The position numbers and the translations under genes were made by a program. The notes beneath the pieces were generated by a model that saw only the letters and a list, made by a program, of their open reading frames with translations, had not been told where the DNA came from and searched no databases. From Winogradskyella sp. (GTDB lineage: Bacteria; Bacteroidota; Bacteroidia; Flavobacteriales; Flavobacteriaceae), in the NCBI RefSeq assembly GCF_028282165.1, contig NZ_JANQIM010000013.1, positions 1-37,952 of the forward strand: a DNA stretch of 37,952 nucleotides, given 5' to 3'. This document shows positions 9,377 to 15,417 of this stretch, one piece after another. Numbering within the stretch: position 1 is the stretch's first letter; the number at the start of each line of letters is the position of its first letter.

Positions 9377-9769
9377 ATGAACATTAGAGGACGAAATAAA
9401 GTCACACCAGAGTTCAATATGGCATCCATGACCGATATTGTATTCTTGTTGCTGATCTTTTTTATGATTGCATCGACATTGGTGACCACTAATGCCATAG
9501 ATATCATATTACCAAAAGCGAGCGGTAAGACCCAGAATAAAAAGTCCACAGCGGTAAGTATTAAAAAGGATTTAACCTATTATATCGATCAGAAGCGTGT
9601 TGGCGAAAGTGTTCTGGAGAGTCAATTGGTATCGATTTTAGCCGATCAAGAACAACCCACCATTGTACTAAGAGCCGAAAAATCAGTACCTGTCGAAAAT
9701 GTTGTAAAGGTGATGGATATTGCCAATAGGAATAAGTTTAAAGTTATATTGGCGGTGAAGCCCAACTAA
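9377..9769 (+). CDS. exbD: ExbD/TolR-family biopolymer transport protein
   Basis: Single-span inner-membrane partner of ExbB. The 130 aa begin with a short cytoplasmic segment (EFNMASMTDIVFLLLIFFMIAS). The membrane helix at ~17-36 carries the essential Asp of M-T-D-I near residue 19. The periplasmic domain of ~90 residues ends in the usual REN-like V-M-D-I-A-N segment. The start codon is one base after the exbB stop. Forty-three bases separate it from the TonB-like gene. Confidence 0.93.
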   Translation: MNIRGRNKVTPEFNMASMTDIVFLLLIFFMIASTLVTTNAIDIILPKASGKTQNKKSTAVSIKKDLTYYIDQKRVGESVLESQLVSILADQEQPTIVLRAEKSVPVENVVKVMDIANRNKFKVILAVKPN

Positions 9770-9812
9770 ACGGCATCATTTTTGAAACTACACGACTTAA
9801 AGTTTATTTAAG

Positions 9813-10661
9813 ATGAAATATTTCGAGACCAAACATCAACGTAATTCAGCAAGAATCACCGCATTAATTGCTTTGATTCTGTTTTTGTTGTTATTTTTTG
9901 TTGGGCCTCAGTATTTAGATCCACCAGATGAATATGGTGTCGCCGTTAACTTTGGAAATACAGATTTTGGAAGTGGTAATAGACCTTTGGCCCAACCGAG
10001 AAAAGCGGTTGAAGAAAAAGTTGTAGATGAACCACAACCCGAAACTTCAGAAGCCCAACCCACAGAAACTTCGACCAAAGCAGAAGAGGTGATGACGGAA
10101 GATAATGCCGAAGCCATTGCTATTAAAAAACAAAAAGAAGCAGAAGCTAAAGCTAAGGCTGAAGCTGAACGCATAGAGCGTGAAAAGCGGGAAGCCGAAG
10201 AACGAAAGAGACGTGAGGAGGCCGAAAAAAGGAAAAAACTCGATAATCTTATTGGTGGTGTAAAGAACTCGAGTGGTAGTGATGACGGTGGTGAAGGGCC
10301 AGATGACCGAGGAGGAAATAAAGGGCAACTAGATGGAGACCCATATGCGCCAAGTTATTTTGGTGGTTCTGGACCAGGTAAAGGAGGCGTTGGATATGGA
10401 TTAGGAGGAAGAGGACGACCATCAAAACGTATCTATAAACAAGACTGTAATGAATATGGTTTAGTCGTTGTGCGAATAGAAGTCAACAGACAAGGAAAAG
10501 TGATAAAGGCAGAGCCAGGCATTAGAGGAACAACCAATACACATCCCTGTCTATTAGAACCGGCTAAGAAAATAGCATTATCCCACAAATGGCCAGCTGA
10601 TGCAGATGCACCAGCAAAACAGATTGGTTTTGTAAGTATTAATTTTGATGTAGGTCAATAG
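9813..10661 (+). CDS. TonB/TolA-like energy transducer
   Basis: Links the ExbB/ExbD motor to the outer membrane. The 282 aa comprise a short cytoplasmic start, one membrane anchor at ~15-32 (ALIALILFLLLFFV), and a Pro/Glu-rich stretch. A highly charged Lys/Glu/Ala/Arg coiled-coil segment follows at ~95-145, then a Gly/Asp-rich flexible linker at ~150-200. The C-terminal domain at ~205-282 has V-V-V-R-I-E-V-N-R-Q-G-K-V, as in TonB C-terminal domains. The long charged spacer is as much TolA-like as TonB-like. It ends three bases before folC. Confidence 0.85.
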   Translation: MKYFETKHQRNSARITALIALILFLLLFFVGPQYLDPPDEYGVAVNFGNTDFGSGNRPLAQPRKAVEEKVVDEPQPETSEAQPTETSTKAEEVMTEDNAEAIAIKKQKEAEAKAKAEAERIEREKREAEERKRREEAEKRKKLDNLIGGVKNSSGSDDGGEGPDDRGGNKGQLDGDPYAPSYFGGSGPGKGGVGYGLGGRGRPSKRIYKQDCNEYGLVVVRIEVNRQGKVIKAEPGIRGTTNTHPCLLEPAKKIALSHKWPADADAPAKQIGFVSINFDVGQ

Positions 10662-10664
10662 TCC

Positions 10665-11882
10665 ATGAATTACCAAGATACAATCCATTGGATGTTTCAA
10701 CAGCTTCCAATGTATCAAAACAAAGGTAAAGTGGCCTATAAGGAAGATTTATCAAACACTATAAAGCTTTCAGAGTATCTCAATCACCCAGAAAAACAGT
10801 TTAAATCCATTCATATTGCTGGCACTAACGGTAAAGGCTCTACTAGTCATATGCTAGCTTCCGTACTTCAGGAAGCAGGTTATAAAGTCGGTTTATATAC
10901 TTCCCCACATTTAAAGGATTTTAGAGAACGTATACGTATTAATGGTAAAGTCATTAATAAACAGTTTGTGATTGGTTTTATCAAACGAAATAAGTTGTTC
11001 TTTGAAGCTAATGACCTATCCTTTTTTGAAATGACCGTAGGAATGGCCTTCGATTATTTTGCTAAACAAGATATAGATATCGCTGTGGTTGAAGTGGGGA
11101 TGGGAGGACGCTTAGATTCTACAAATATCATCACACCAGAACTATCCATTATTACCAATATTGGTTTAGACCATATGCAGTTTCTCGGGAATACACTAGA
11201 AAAAATTGCAGGTGAAAAAGCAGGAATCATCAAAAAGGATATTCCTGTAGTGATTGGACAAACACAGCCTGAAACCCAAGCTGTTTTTAACGCTAAAGCC
11301 CATAGGAATGGCTCCGATATTTATTTTGCCGATCAATTAATTGGTGAACCGCTAGAAAGCGATTTAAAAGGAAGCTACCAACACCACAATATTAAAGCGG
11401 TAATACAATCCGTAAGACTTTTAAGGCAGATGAGCTTTAAAGTTTCCGATAGGCAATTAAAAAACGGCCTTCACAATGTTGTTGCAAATACGGGTTTACA
11501 AGGGCGTTGGCAGGTGTTGCGGCAGAACCCTAAGGTAATTTGCGATACGGCGCATAACAAAGAAGGGCTGACTTATGTGATGAAACAGTTGCAAACGGAG
11601 ACGTTTAACCAATTGCATATTGTGTTTGGTATTGTTAATGAAAAGGATTTAGATTCTATTGTTCCTTTACTGCCTAAGGATGCCCACTATTATTTCTGTA
11701 AACCGAATATCCAACGTGGTATGGATGCTGAACGGTTAGCGCATATTTCTAAGAAAGATGGTCGGATTGGCAAAGCTTTTGAAAGTGTTGAAATGGCCTA
11801 TAAAATGGCGCTAAAGAAGGCTGAGGAAGATGATTTAATTTACGTTGGTGGCAGTACGTTTGTGGTTGCTGAAATAATTTGA
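10665..11882 (+). CDS. folC: Folylpolyglutamate synthase / dihydrofolate synthase
   Basis: Cytoplasmic Mur-ligase-fold enzyme that adds glutamate to dihydropteroate or folates, using ATP. The 405-aa protein has the P-loop GTNGKGSTSHML (~52-63), the family's SPHLKDFRERI segment, EVGMGGRLDSTN, and the ITNIGLDHMQFLG magnesium/ATP motif. A C-terminal glutamate-ligase domain has CDTAHNKEG. The start is three bases after the tonB-like gene, so it is the last gene of that run. An A+T-rich stretch and the tRNA promoter follow. Confidence 0.95.
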   Translation: MNYQDTIHWMFQQLPMYQNKGKVAYKEDLSNTIKLSEYLNHPEKQFKSIHIAGTNGKGSTSHMLASVLQEAGYKVGLYTSPHLKDFRERIRINGKVINKQFVIGFIKRNKLFFEANDLSFFEMTVGMAFDYFAKQDIDIAVVEVGMGGRLDSTNIITPELSIITNIGLDHMQFLGNTLEKIAGEKAGIIKKDIPVVIGQTQPETQAVFNAKAHRNGSDIYFADQLIGEPLESDLKGSYQHHNIKAVIQSVRLLRQMSFKVSDRQLKNGLHNVVANTGLQGRWQVLRQNPKVICDTAHNKEGLTYVMKQLQTETFNQLHIVFGIVNEKDLDSIVPLLPKDAHYYFCKPNIQRGMDAERLAHISKKDGRIGKAFESVEMAYKMALKKAEEDDLIYVGGSTFVVAEII

Positions 11883-11901
11883 TTTTTTTATAAAAATCCT
11901 T

Positions 11902-11930
11902 TTGAGATTTTAAAAACTAGTCTATATTTG
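11902..11930 (+). promoter_or_regulatory. Promoter of the tRNA-Val block
   Basis: TTG (11902-11904), an 18-nt spacer and TATATTTG (11923-11930) form an exact Bacteroidota promoter. The predicted transcript starts near 11935, about 25 nt before the degenerate tRNA copy, and would run through it into tRNA-Val(TAC). Confidence 0.82.
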
Positions 11931-11959
11931 CATCCCGATTGTTATTAGGACAATCATTA

Positions 11960-12036
11960 GGGCGCGTAGCTCAGTTGGTTCAGAGCATCCCGATTACATC
12001 GGGAGGATCAGGTTTCCGAATCCTGATTGAGAAAAA
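11960..12036 (+). pseudogene. Degenerate tRNA-Val(TAC)-like copy in tandem with the intact gene
   Basis: Bases 11960-11987 are identical to the first 28 bases of the intact tRNA-Val at 12041, an 81-nt direct offset. The anticodon arm TCCCG-ATTACAT-CGGGA still gives loop anticodon TAC with U33 and A37 in place. The T-arm is abnormal: a perfect 6-bp ATCAGG/CCTGAT stem with a 9-base loop, two bases too long and lacking TTCGAAT. The 3' strand of the acceptor stem (expected CGCGCCC) and CCA are missing. It cannot be a normal charged tRNA. It is transcribed from the same promoter, so a processing or regulatory role is possible but unproven. Confidence 0.7.
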
Positions 12037-12040
12037 AATC

Positions 12041-12118
12041 GGGCGCGTAGCTCAGTTGGTTCAGAGCACTTGGTTTACACCCAAGGGGTCAGGGGTTCGA
12101 ATCCCTTCGCGCCCACCA
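12041..12118 (+). tRNA. tRNA-Val (anticodon TAC)
   Basis: Complete cloverleaf. Acceptor GGGCGCG pairs with CGCGCCC, the D-arm is GCTC...GAGC, and the anticodon stem CTTGG/CCAAG has loop TTTACAC (anticodon TAC, Val). The T-arm has the canonical TTCGAAT loop, the discriminator is A, and CCA is encoded. A terminator begins at the last base of CCA. Confidence 0.95.
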
Positions 12119-12150
12119 AAGGCTTCCAAACTTGGAAGCCTTTATTTTTT
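12118..12150 (+). terminator. Terminator after tRNA-Val(TAC)
   Basis: A perfect 11-bp stem AAAGGCTTCCA (12118-12128) / TGGAAGCCTTT (12133-12143), loop AACT, is followed by ATTTTTT. It begins directly at the tRNA 3' end. The GIY-YIG start codon is only 14 nt after the stem. Confidence 0.92.
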
Positions 12151-12157
12151 ATTATTT

Positions 12158-12406
12158 ATGAAGTTTTATACCTATATTTTATTTTCTGAGAATCTTAATA
12201 GATATTATGTTGGGTCAACAAACGAAATTGAAGATAGGTTAGAAAGGCATTTGGTAAGTAAAAAAGGCTTTACATCAAGAGCTAAAGATTGGAAACTAAA
12301 ATATCATGAAGAATATAGTACTAGGTCACTTGCTATAAAAAGAGAAATGGGCATTAAAAGATGGAAAAGCAGAAAGATGATTGAGAAGTTAATTAGTGAG
12401 GAATAA
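12158..12406 (+). CDS. Small GIY-YIG nuclease-like protein (UPF0213 type)
   Basis: The 82-aa protein is one GIY-YIG domain: Y-T-Y-I-L at residues 4-8 and Y-Y-V-G-S-T at 16-21. The catalytic-region Arg is in D-R-L-E-R-H (~27-30), and A-I-K-R-E and K-R-W lie toward the end, as in stand-alone UPF0213 proteins. The substrate of this family is not established. The open frame extends upstream through both tRNA copies, but that part is only tRNA sequence in translation; ATG 12158 starts the domain. It sits between two tRNA-Val genes, right after a terminator and with no promoter of its own seen, so expression would need read-through. Confidence 0.85.
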   Translation: MKFYTYILFSENLNRYYVGSTNEIEDRLERHLVSKKGFTSRAKDWKLKYHEEYSTRSLAIKREMGIKRWKSRKMIEKLISEE

Positions 12407-12410
12407 TTAT

Positions 12411-12418
12411 TATTTTTG
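12411..12418 (+). promoter_or_regulatory. -7 element of tRNA-Val(GAC)
   Basis: TATTTTTG is an exact TAnnTTTG match ending 10 nt before the tRNA 5' end. A TTG at 12381-12383 is 27 nt away, longer than usual, so only the -7 half is convincing. Confidence 0.5.
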
Positions 12419-12428
12419 AAACTAAATC

Positions 12429-12505
12429 GGGTCATTAACTCAGTTGGTTTAGAGTGTTACCTTGACAGGGTAGAAGTCACTGGTTCGAATCCAGTATGAC
12501 CCACC
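12429..12505 (+). tRNA. tRNA-Val (anticodon GAC)
   Basis: Acceptor GGGTCAT pairs with ATGACCC (12496-12502). The D-arm is ACTC/GAGT, and anticodon stem TTACC/GGTAG (one G-T pair) has loop TTGACAG, anticodon GAC, Val. The T-loop is TTCGAAT and the discriminator is A at 12503. Only CC of CCA is encoded (next base T), so the terminal A would be added post-transcriptionally. Confidence 0.93.
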
Positions 12506-12508
12506 TTC

Positions 12509-12556
12509 GCTCGCCGAAGTTTCCACTTTAAGGAAACGAAGGCGAGCATTTTATTT
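12509..12556 (+). terminator. Terminator after tRNA-Val(GAC)
   Basis: A long two-part hairpin pairs GCTCGCC (12509-12515) with GGCGAGC (12541-12547) and GTTTCC (12519-12524) with GGAAAC (12532-12537). A symmetric GAA/GAA internal loop separates them, and a T-rich ATTTTATTTT tail follows. Confidence 0.82.
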
Positions 12557-12983
12557 TACTTCTATTTTCTTCAATCAAAATGATGGAAGGCAAGCTTCGG
12601 TGGGCCAAGCCCACCTTACATAAGCCAAACATATTGTTGTTATTGGGCGCAGGCACTGGCCTCAGGAGATTTCAACTCCATAAAAAATTCCTTGAAAAAC
12701 TGCTAAAAAGTGCCAAAAAACTGCTAAAATTGCGTGCAGATTGCGTGTAAAACAACAAATGTATGCGTTCTACCGTCAATTTATTATAGAGGTGAAATAG
12801 AGAATTGGAGACCGATTTAATAGAAGAATTGACTTATATTAATATGTCTGATCATAATATTTATAAGCAGCAAGTATTTTTATAGAAAAACGCTCGATTT
12901 CTGAACTTACGATGACAAAATTTGATTCTTTTTCAACGTTCAGTATATGATGTCATAGCTTTCAGGGGGTACTATCCACTATA
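12557..12983. other. Gene-free segment between tRNA-Val and the restriction cassette; possible attachment-site remnant
   Basis: No convincing gene is seen. A perfect hairpin GGTGGGC/GCCCACC lies at 12599-12615 without a T tail. A T-arm-like palindrome GGAG/CTCC at 12665-12679 reads on the minus strand as a loop one base away from a tRNA T-loop. Phased short repeats fill 12695-12754 (listed separately). The rest, to 12983, is A+T-rich and featureless to me. The position directly 3' of a tRNA gene and before accessory genes is where integrative elements commonly insert, but no integrase is present. Confidence 0.4.
12695..12754. repeat. Helically phased short direct repeats with A-tracts
   Basis: AAAAACTGCTAAAA occurs at 12695-12708 and 12716-12729 (offset 21). 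TTGCGTG occurs at 12730-12736 and 12741-12747 (offset 11). A related GTGCCAAAAAA unit sits between, so similar units recur about every 10.5-11 bases. That phasing puts them on one face of the helix, as with arrays of binding sites for a recombinase or other DNA-binding protein. Confidence 0.55.
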
Positions 12984-13000
12984 CATTGTTGGGTGTAGTT
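12984..13000 (+). repeat. Left copy of the 17-nt inverted repeat bounding the restriction-modification genes
   Basis: CATTGTTGGGTGTAGTT is the reverse complement of 15023-15039 except for one base. It abuts the stop codon of the endonuclease gene (13001). It contains GTTGGGT, which fits the GTTRRRY core of integron recombination sites. Confidence 0.75.
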
Positions 13001-13834
13001 TTATGGTTTCCATTTATGATCTAACCACTGTCTTTGATTTGTCCAATATTCAGAACTTATGATACAGTCATTTACAAATGATTCCATACTAATATCAATG
13101 GTTTTAATTCTATCGTTATCAATATTTGAGTTTGTAAGAACATACATATTATGCCAACCATTTATATCAAACTCGGGACTGTTTCCATTTACCATATTTT
13201 GAAATTTTGGTAATCTCAAAAAGTCTCCATCTAAAACAATAGCAAACGAAACGAAAAATGCTTTCATTGCATTAATAGATGGTTCCCTATCCCGAGTAAC
13301 CCTATCTCTAATGGATGTTTTTGATTGAATACAGCCATAAATTAAAAACTTCCCATCTTTTTCGATAGCTAGATATAAGTCAAAAATACTTGTGCTTATT
13401 TGCTCTTTTAGCCAACTGATATCTCGAACCTCATTAATTACATTGTCGTTGTGTAATTCGTAGCTTAATTCTTTTTGTAGAAGTAGTTTAATGTTATGCT
13501 CCTTCAGGTGCAGGTTCCCGATATCTCTAATCATTTCCTCAAAGGCATGGCCACTAGATTTTTTCCAACTGTTATCAGCCGAAATAACTTTTCTAATTAT
13601 TTCTTGATCAACTATACCTGAAACATTATTTACATGCGAGATGTAAATAGTTTTCCAAATGTCCGCCGGTTCAATATTTGGGAATAATTTCATAGCGTTA
13701 ATTGAGGCCAGCTTTATAGCCTTTTTTTGGGCAAATTTTCTTTTATCGTCTGGTTTTTTAAGTTCCGAACTAGAGTATTGTTCTTCGAAAATTCTCTTGT
13801 ATTCGCTAATGCAGAAATTTTTAAAATCGTTCAT
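13001..13834 (-). CDS. Type II restriction endonuclease, CCGG-family (BsaWI/Cfr10I-like) PD-(D/E)XK enzyme
   Basis: The 277-aa protein lies 2 bp after the methyltransferase stop. I see SGHAFEE (Glu ~99-100), F-D-L-Y (Asp 152), then I-Q-S-K-T-S-I-R-D-R (Lys 172, Arg 176/178) and R-D-R-E (Glu 184). The Lys followed by an R-D-R, with a second acidic residue 12 positions later, matches the rearranged active site and the CCGG-reading R-(D/E)R motif of Cfr10I, NgoMIV and BsaWI. By inference the target contains CCGG. The open frame reaches 13873, but that overlaps the methyltransferase; ATG 13834 fits the operon spacing. The stop is directly at the inverted repeat. Confidence 0.8.
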   Translation of the reverse strand: MNDFKNFCISEYKRIFEEQYSSSELKKPDDKRKFAQKKAIKLASINAMKLFPNIEPADIWKTIYISHVNNVSGIVDQEIIRKVISADNSWKKSSGHAFEEMIRDIGNLHLKEHNIKLLLQKELSYELHNDNVINEVRDISWLKEQISTSIFDLYLAIEKDGKFLIYGCIQSKTSIRDRVTRDREPSINAMKAFFVSFAIVLDGDFLRLPKFQNMVNGNSPEFDINGWHNMYVLTNSNIDNDRIKTIDISMESFVNDCIISSEYWTNQRQWLDHKWKP

Positions 13835-13836
13835 TT

Positions 13837-15006
13837 TTAACCTTGTAGTATTTTTTTTATTGTCAGCCCCCAATGATACGCTAATAATGGAGGGACAGCA
13901 TCACCAATTTGTTCATATTTATCTTGAGTTTCATACATATGAGGGCATATAAAAGGCCCACCAACAAATTGATAATTATCTGGAAAACTTTGAAGCCTTG
14001 CCACTTCTCTAACTGTTAAAGCTCGATTCAGTTTAGGGTGGACTAATTCATCAAGACAATGTGATGTGACAGTTTTACTTACCTTGTTAAATTCAAGTCT
14101 TTTATTTCGTTGTATAAACCATTTTTTAGGAAGAATTTTTTGCTTCTGAAGTTCTTCAACTTCCTCTTTTGGAAACTTAAAGAACAAGTCTTTCAGGTTT
14201 TCTCCTGGTTCAATTAACTCAAATCTTTTTATTGTTGATGCTCTATGTTTAGGAGCGACATGATAAGTCAATTTCGAATTTATGTCTTTCCCTAGTTTCC
14301 AAAATTCATTGTCTTTTAATAATTCGGTGTATTTACTTTCTCCCTTGTTATATTTTTTCCTCTCTACGGGATCATTAGCTTCGATTTTAGGTAATCCAAG
14401 AAAGGCATCTTTTACAGTAGTTTCTCCATTATGCTTGGCTATAGGGATCGATAAATCTAGGTTTTCTTGGTTTGTGGCAATAATGAAATATCTCTCCCGC
14501 TTTTGGGGAACTTGAAAGTCATTTGCCTTTAGAGTTGTTTGTATATAATACTTGTACCCATTTGAAGAAAGTTCATCAAAAAGGTCCTCAATAATTAATC
14601 TTTTGCCTCCCTTTTCTACTTTTTTACTTAGAATGCCCGGAACATTTTCAAACAAGATAATCTTAGCTTGAACAATTTTTGCAATTCGTATAGCTTCTGA
14701 ATACAATTGTTGACGAAAGTCATACGAACTTCTGGAGGTAGCTCCGGCAGTACTAAATGTTTCACAGGGCATTCCAGAAGTAAGAATATCTATCGTTCCA
14801 TTATAGCGTTCTTTAATATCCTTTTCACTGACCTTTCTAATGTCCTTGTGAATGACACTAACAGATGGGTGATTATGGCTGTAAGTGTCTACACAACTTT
14901 CAACTTTTTCAATCGCAATTTTCGTTTCAATACCTGCGGCTTTAAAACCAGTACAAATTCCTCCCGGTCCTGAAAAGCAATCAATATGAGTTATTGTTTT
15001 ATTCAT
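13837..15006 (-). CDS. DNA (cytosine-5-)-methyltransferase of a type II R-M system
   Basis: Transfers a methyl group from S-adenosylmethionine to C5 of cytosine, protecting host DNA from the endonuclease encoded next. The 389 aa show motif I (FSGPGGICTGF, ~11-21), motif IV with the catalytic Cys81 (GMPCETFS), motif VI ENVPG (~120-124), motif VIII QKRERYF (~168-174), motif IX REVARLQSFP and motif X QIGDAVPPLLA. All are in canonical order, so it is likely active. The target-recognition region between VIII and IX is ~150 aa. No consensus promoter precedes it; the right inverted repeat lies 17 nt upstream of the start. Its foreign position suggests acquisition. Confidence 0.95.
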   Translation of the reverse strand: MNKTITHIDCFSGPGGICTGFKAAGIETKIAIEKVESCVDTYSHNHPSVSVIHKDIRKVSEKDIKERYNGTIDILTSGMPCETFSTAGATSRSSYDFRQQLYSEAIRIAKIVQAKIILFENVPGILSKKVEKGGKRLIIEDLFDELSSNGYKYYIQTTLKANDFQVPQKRERYFIIATNQENLDLSIPIAKHNGETTVKDAFLGLPKIEANDPVERKKYNKGESKYTELLKDNEFWKLGKDINSKLTYHVAPKHRASTIKRFELIEPGENLKDLFFKFPKEEVEELQKQKILPKKWFIQRNKRLEFNKVSKTVTSHCLDELVHPKLNRALTVREVARLQSFPDNYQFVGGPFICPHMYETQDKYEQIGDAVPPLLAYHWGLTIKKILQG

Positions 15007-15022
15007 TCATTTTATTATTTCT

Positions 15023-15039
15023 AATTACACCCAACAATG
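15023..15039 (-). repeat. Right copy of the 17-nt inverted repeat, with an adjoining attC-like hairpin
   Basis: AATTACACCCAACAATG pairs with 12984-13000 (16 of 17). It contains ACCCAAC, matching the RYYYAAC core of integron cassette sites. It leads straight into an imperfect hairpin at 15036-15067: AATG/CATT, then AATAAGCG/CGTTTATT with one G-T pair, loop TAATA. This resembles half of an attC stem. Confidence 0.65.
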
Positions 15040-15235
15040 AAATAAGCGTAATACGTTTATTCCCATTTTATATTTATTAATAACAGGATAGATAATAGTC
15101 TTTAAAATGTTAAAGGAGATATGGTTGTAAAGTTAATAAAAACGTAAGGTAAAGAAATAAAAATTGCTAAAAATTAATCTACCTATTTAGGGTAGAAGTC
15201 AGTACTTTAACTTGAAATCACCAATTAAAACTAAA
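15040..15235. other. Gene-free segment between the restriction cassette and the microprotein gene
   Basis: It holds the hairpin at 15036-15067 and A+T-rich sequence. No open frame with recognisable features, promoter consensus or terminator is seen. No copy of the tRNA-Val 3' end is present that would mark a second attachment site. Confidence 0.5.
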
Positions 15236-15373
15236 TTATCGATTTCTTTTTGAGTCCCACTTACTCCAAAAGAATAAAATAATAAAGGCGACAACTAAGA
15301 TAAGTATAACCATCCTAGAGTATGTAAAATCAATGGGACCATGAGAAGGAACACGTCTAGTCGTTTGTATCAT
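15236..15373 (-). CDS. 45-residue single-span membrane microprotein, function unknown
   Basis: A 45-aa frame begins 44 nt after the murF stop, on the same strand. Residues 1-20 are polar, with a T-T-R-R-V-P-S-H-G-P segment. Residues 21-36 (MVILILVVAFIILFFW) form one membrane helix. The end is W-S-K-W-D-S-K-R-N-R, a strongly basic tail, which predicts the C-terminus in the cytoplasm by the positive-inside rule. The amphipathic layout and lack of odd codons make it more likely real than chance. No family recognised. It may be co-transcribed with murF. Confidence 0.55.
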   Translation of the reverse strand: MIQTTRRVPSHGPIDFTYSRMVILILVVAFIILFFWSKWDSKRNR

Positions 15374-15417
15374 ACTTATTTGTAGGAAATTAATGGGTGA
15401 TGTTACAATTGACGTAA

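Noticed and set aside
11939..12157. N-terminal 73-codon extension of the GIY-YIG frame
   Set aside because: It is the translation of two tRNA-Val copies and a terminator; the repeated G-R-V-A-Q-L-V-Q-S is tRNA sequence, not protein.
12599..12615. Perfect GGTGGGC/GCCCACC hairpin as a terminator
   Set aside because: No T run follows and no gene ends just before it; the tRNA already has its own terminator at 12509-12556.
12580..12750. 56-codon frame beside tRNA-Val, rich in Lys and Leu
   Set aside because: Its second half is the phased A-tract repeat, it has no family features, and it crosses hairpins; more likely chance in a non-coding attachment-like region.
13835..13873. Longer N-terminus for the restriction endonuclease
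   Set aside because: It would overlap the end of the methyltransferase, while ATG 13834 gives a 2-bp operon gap and a plausible start.
12429..15373. Complete tRNA-borne genomic island with attL/attR
   Set aside because: No integrase gene and no second copy of the tRNA-Val 3' end were found up to murF, so a full island cannot be claimed.
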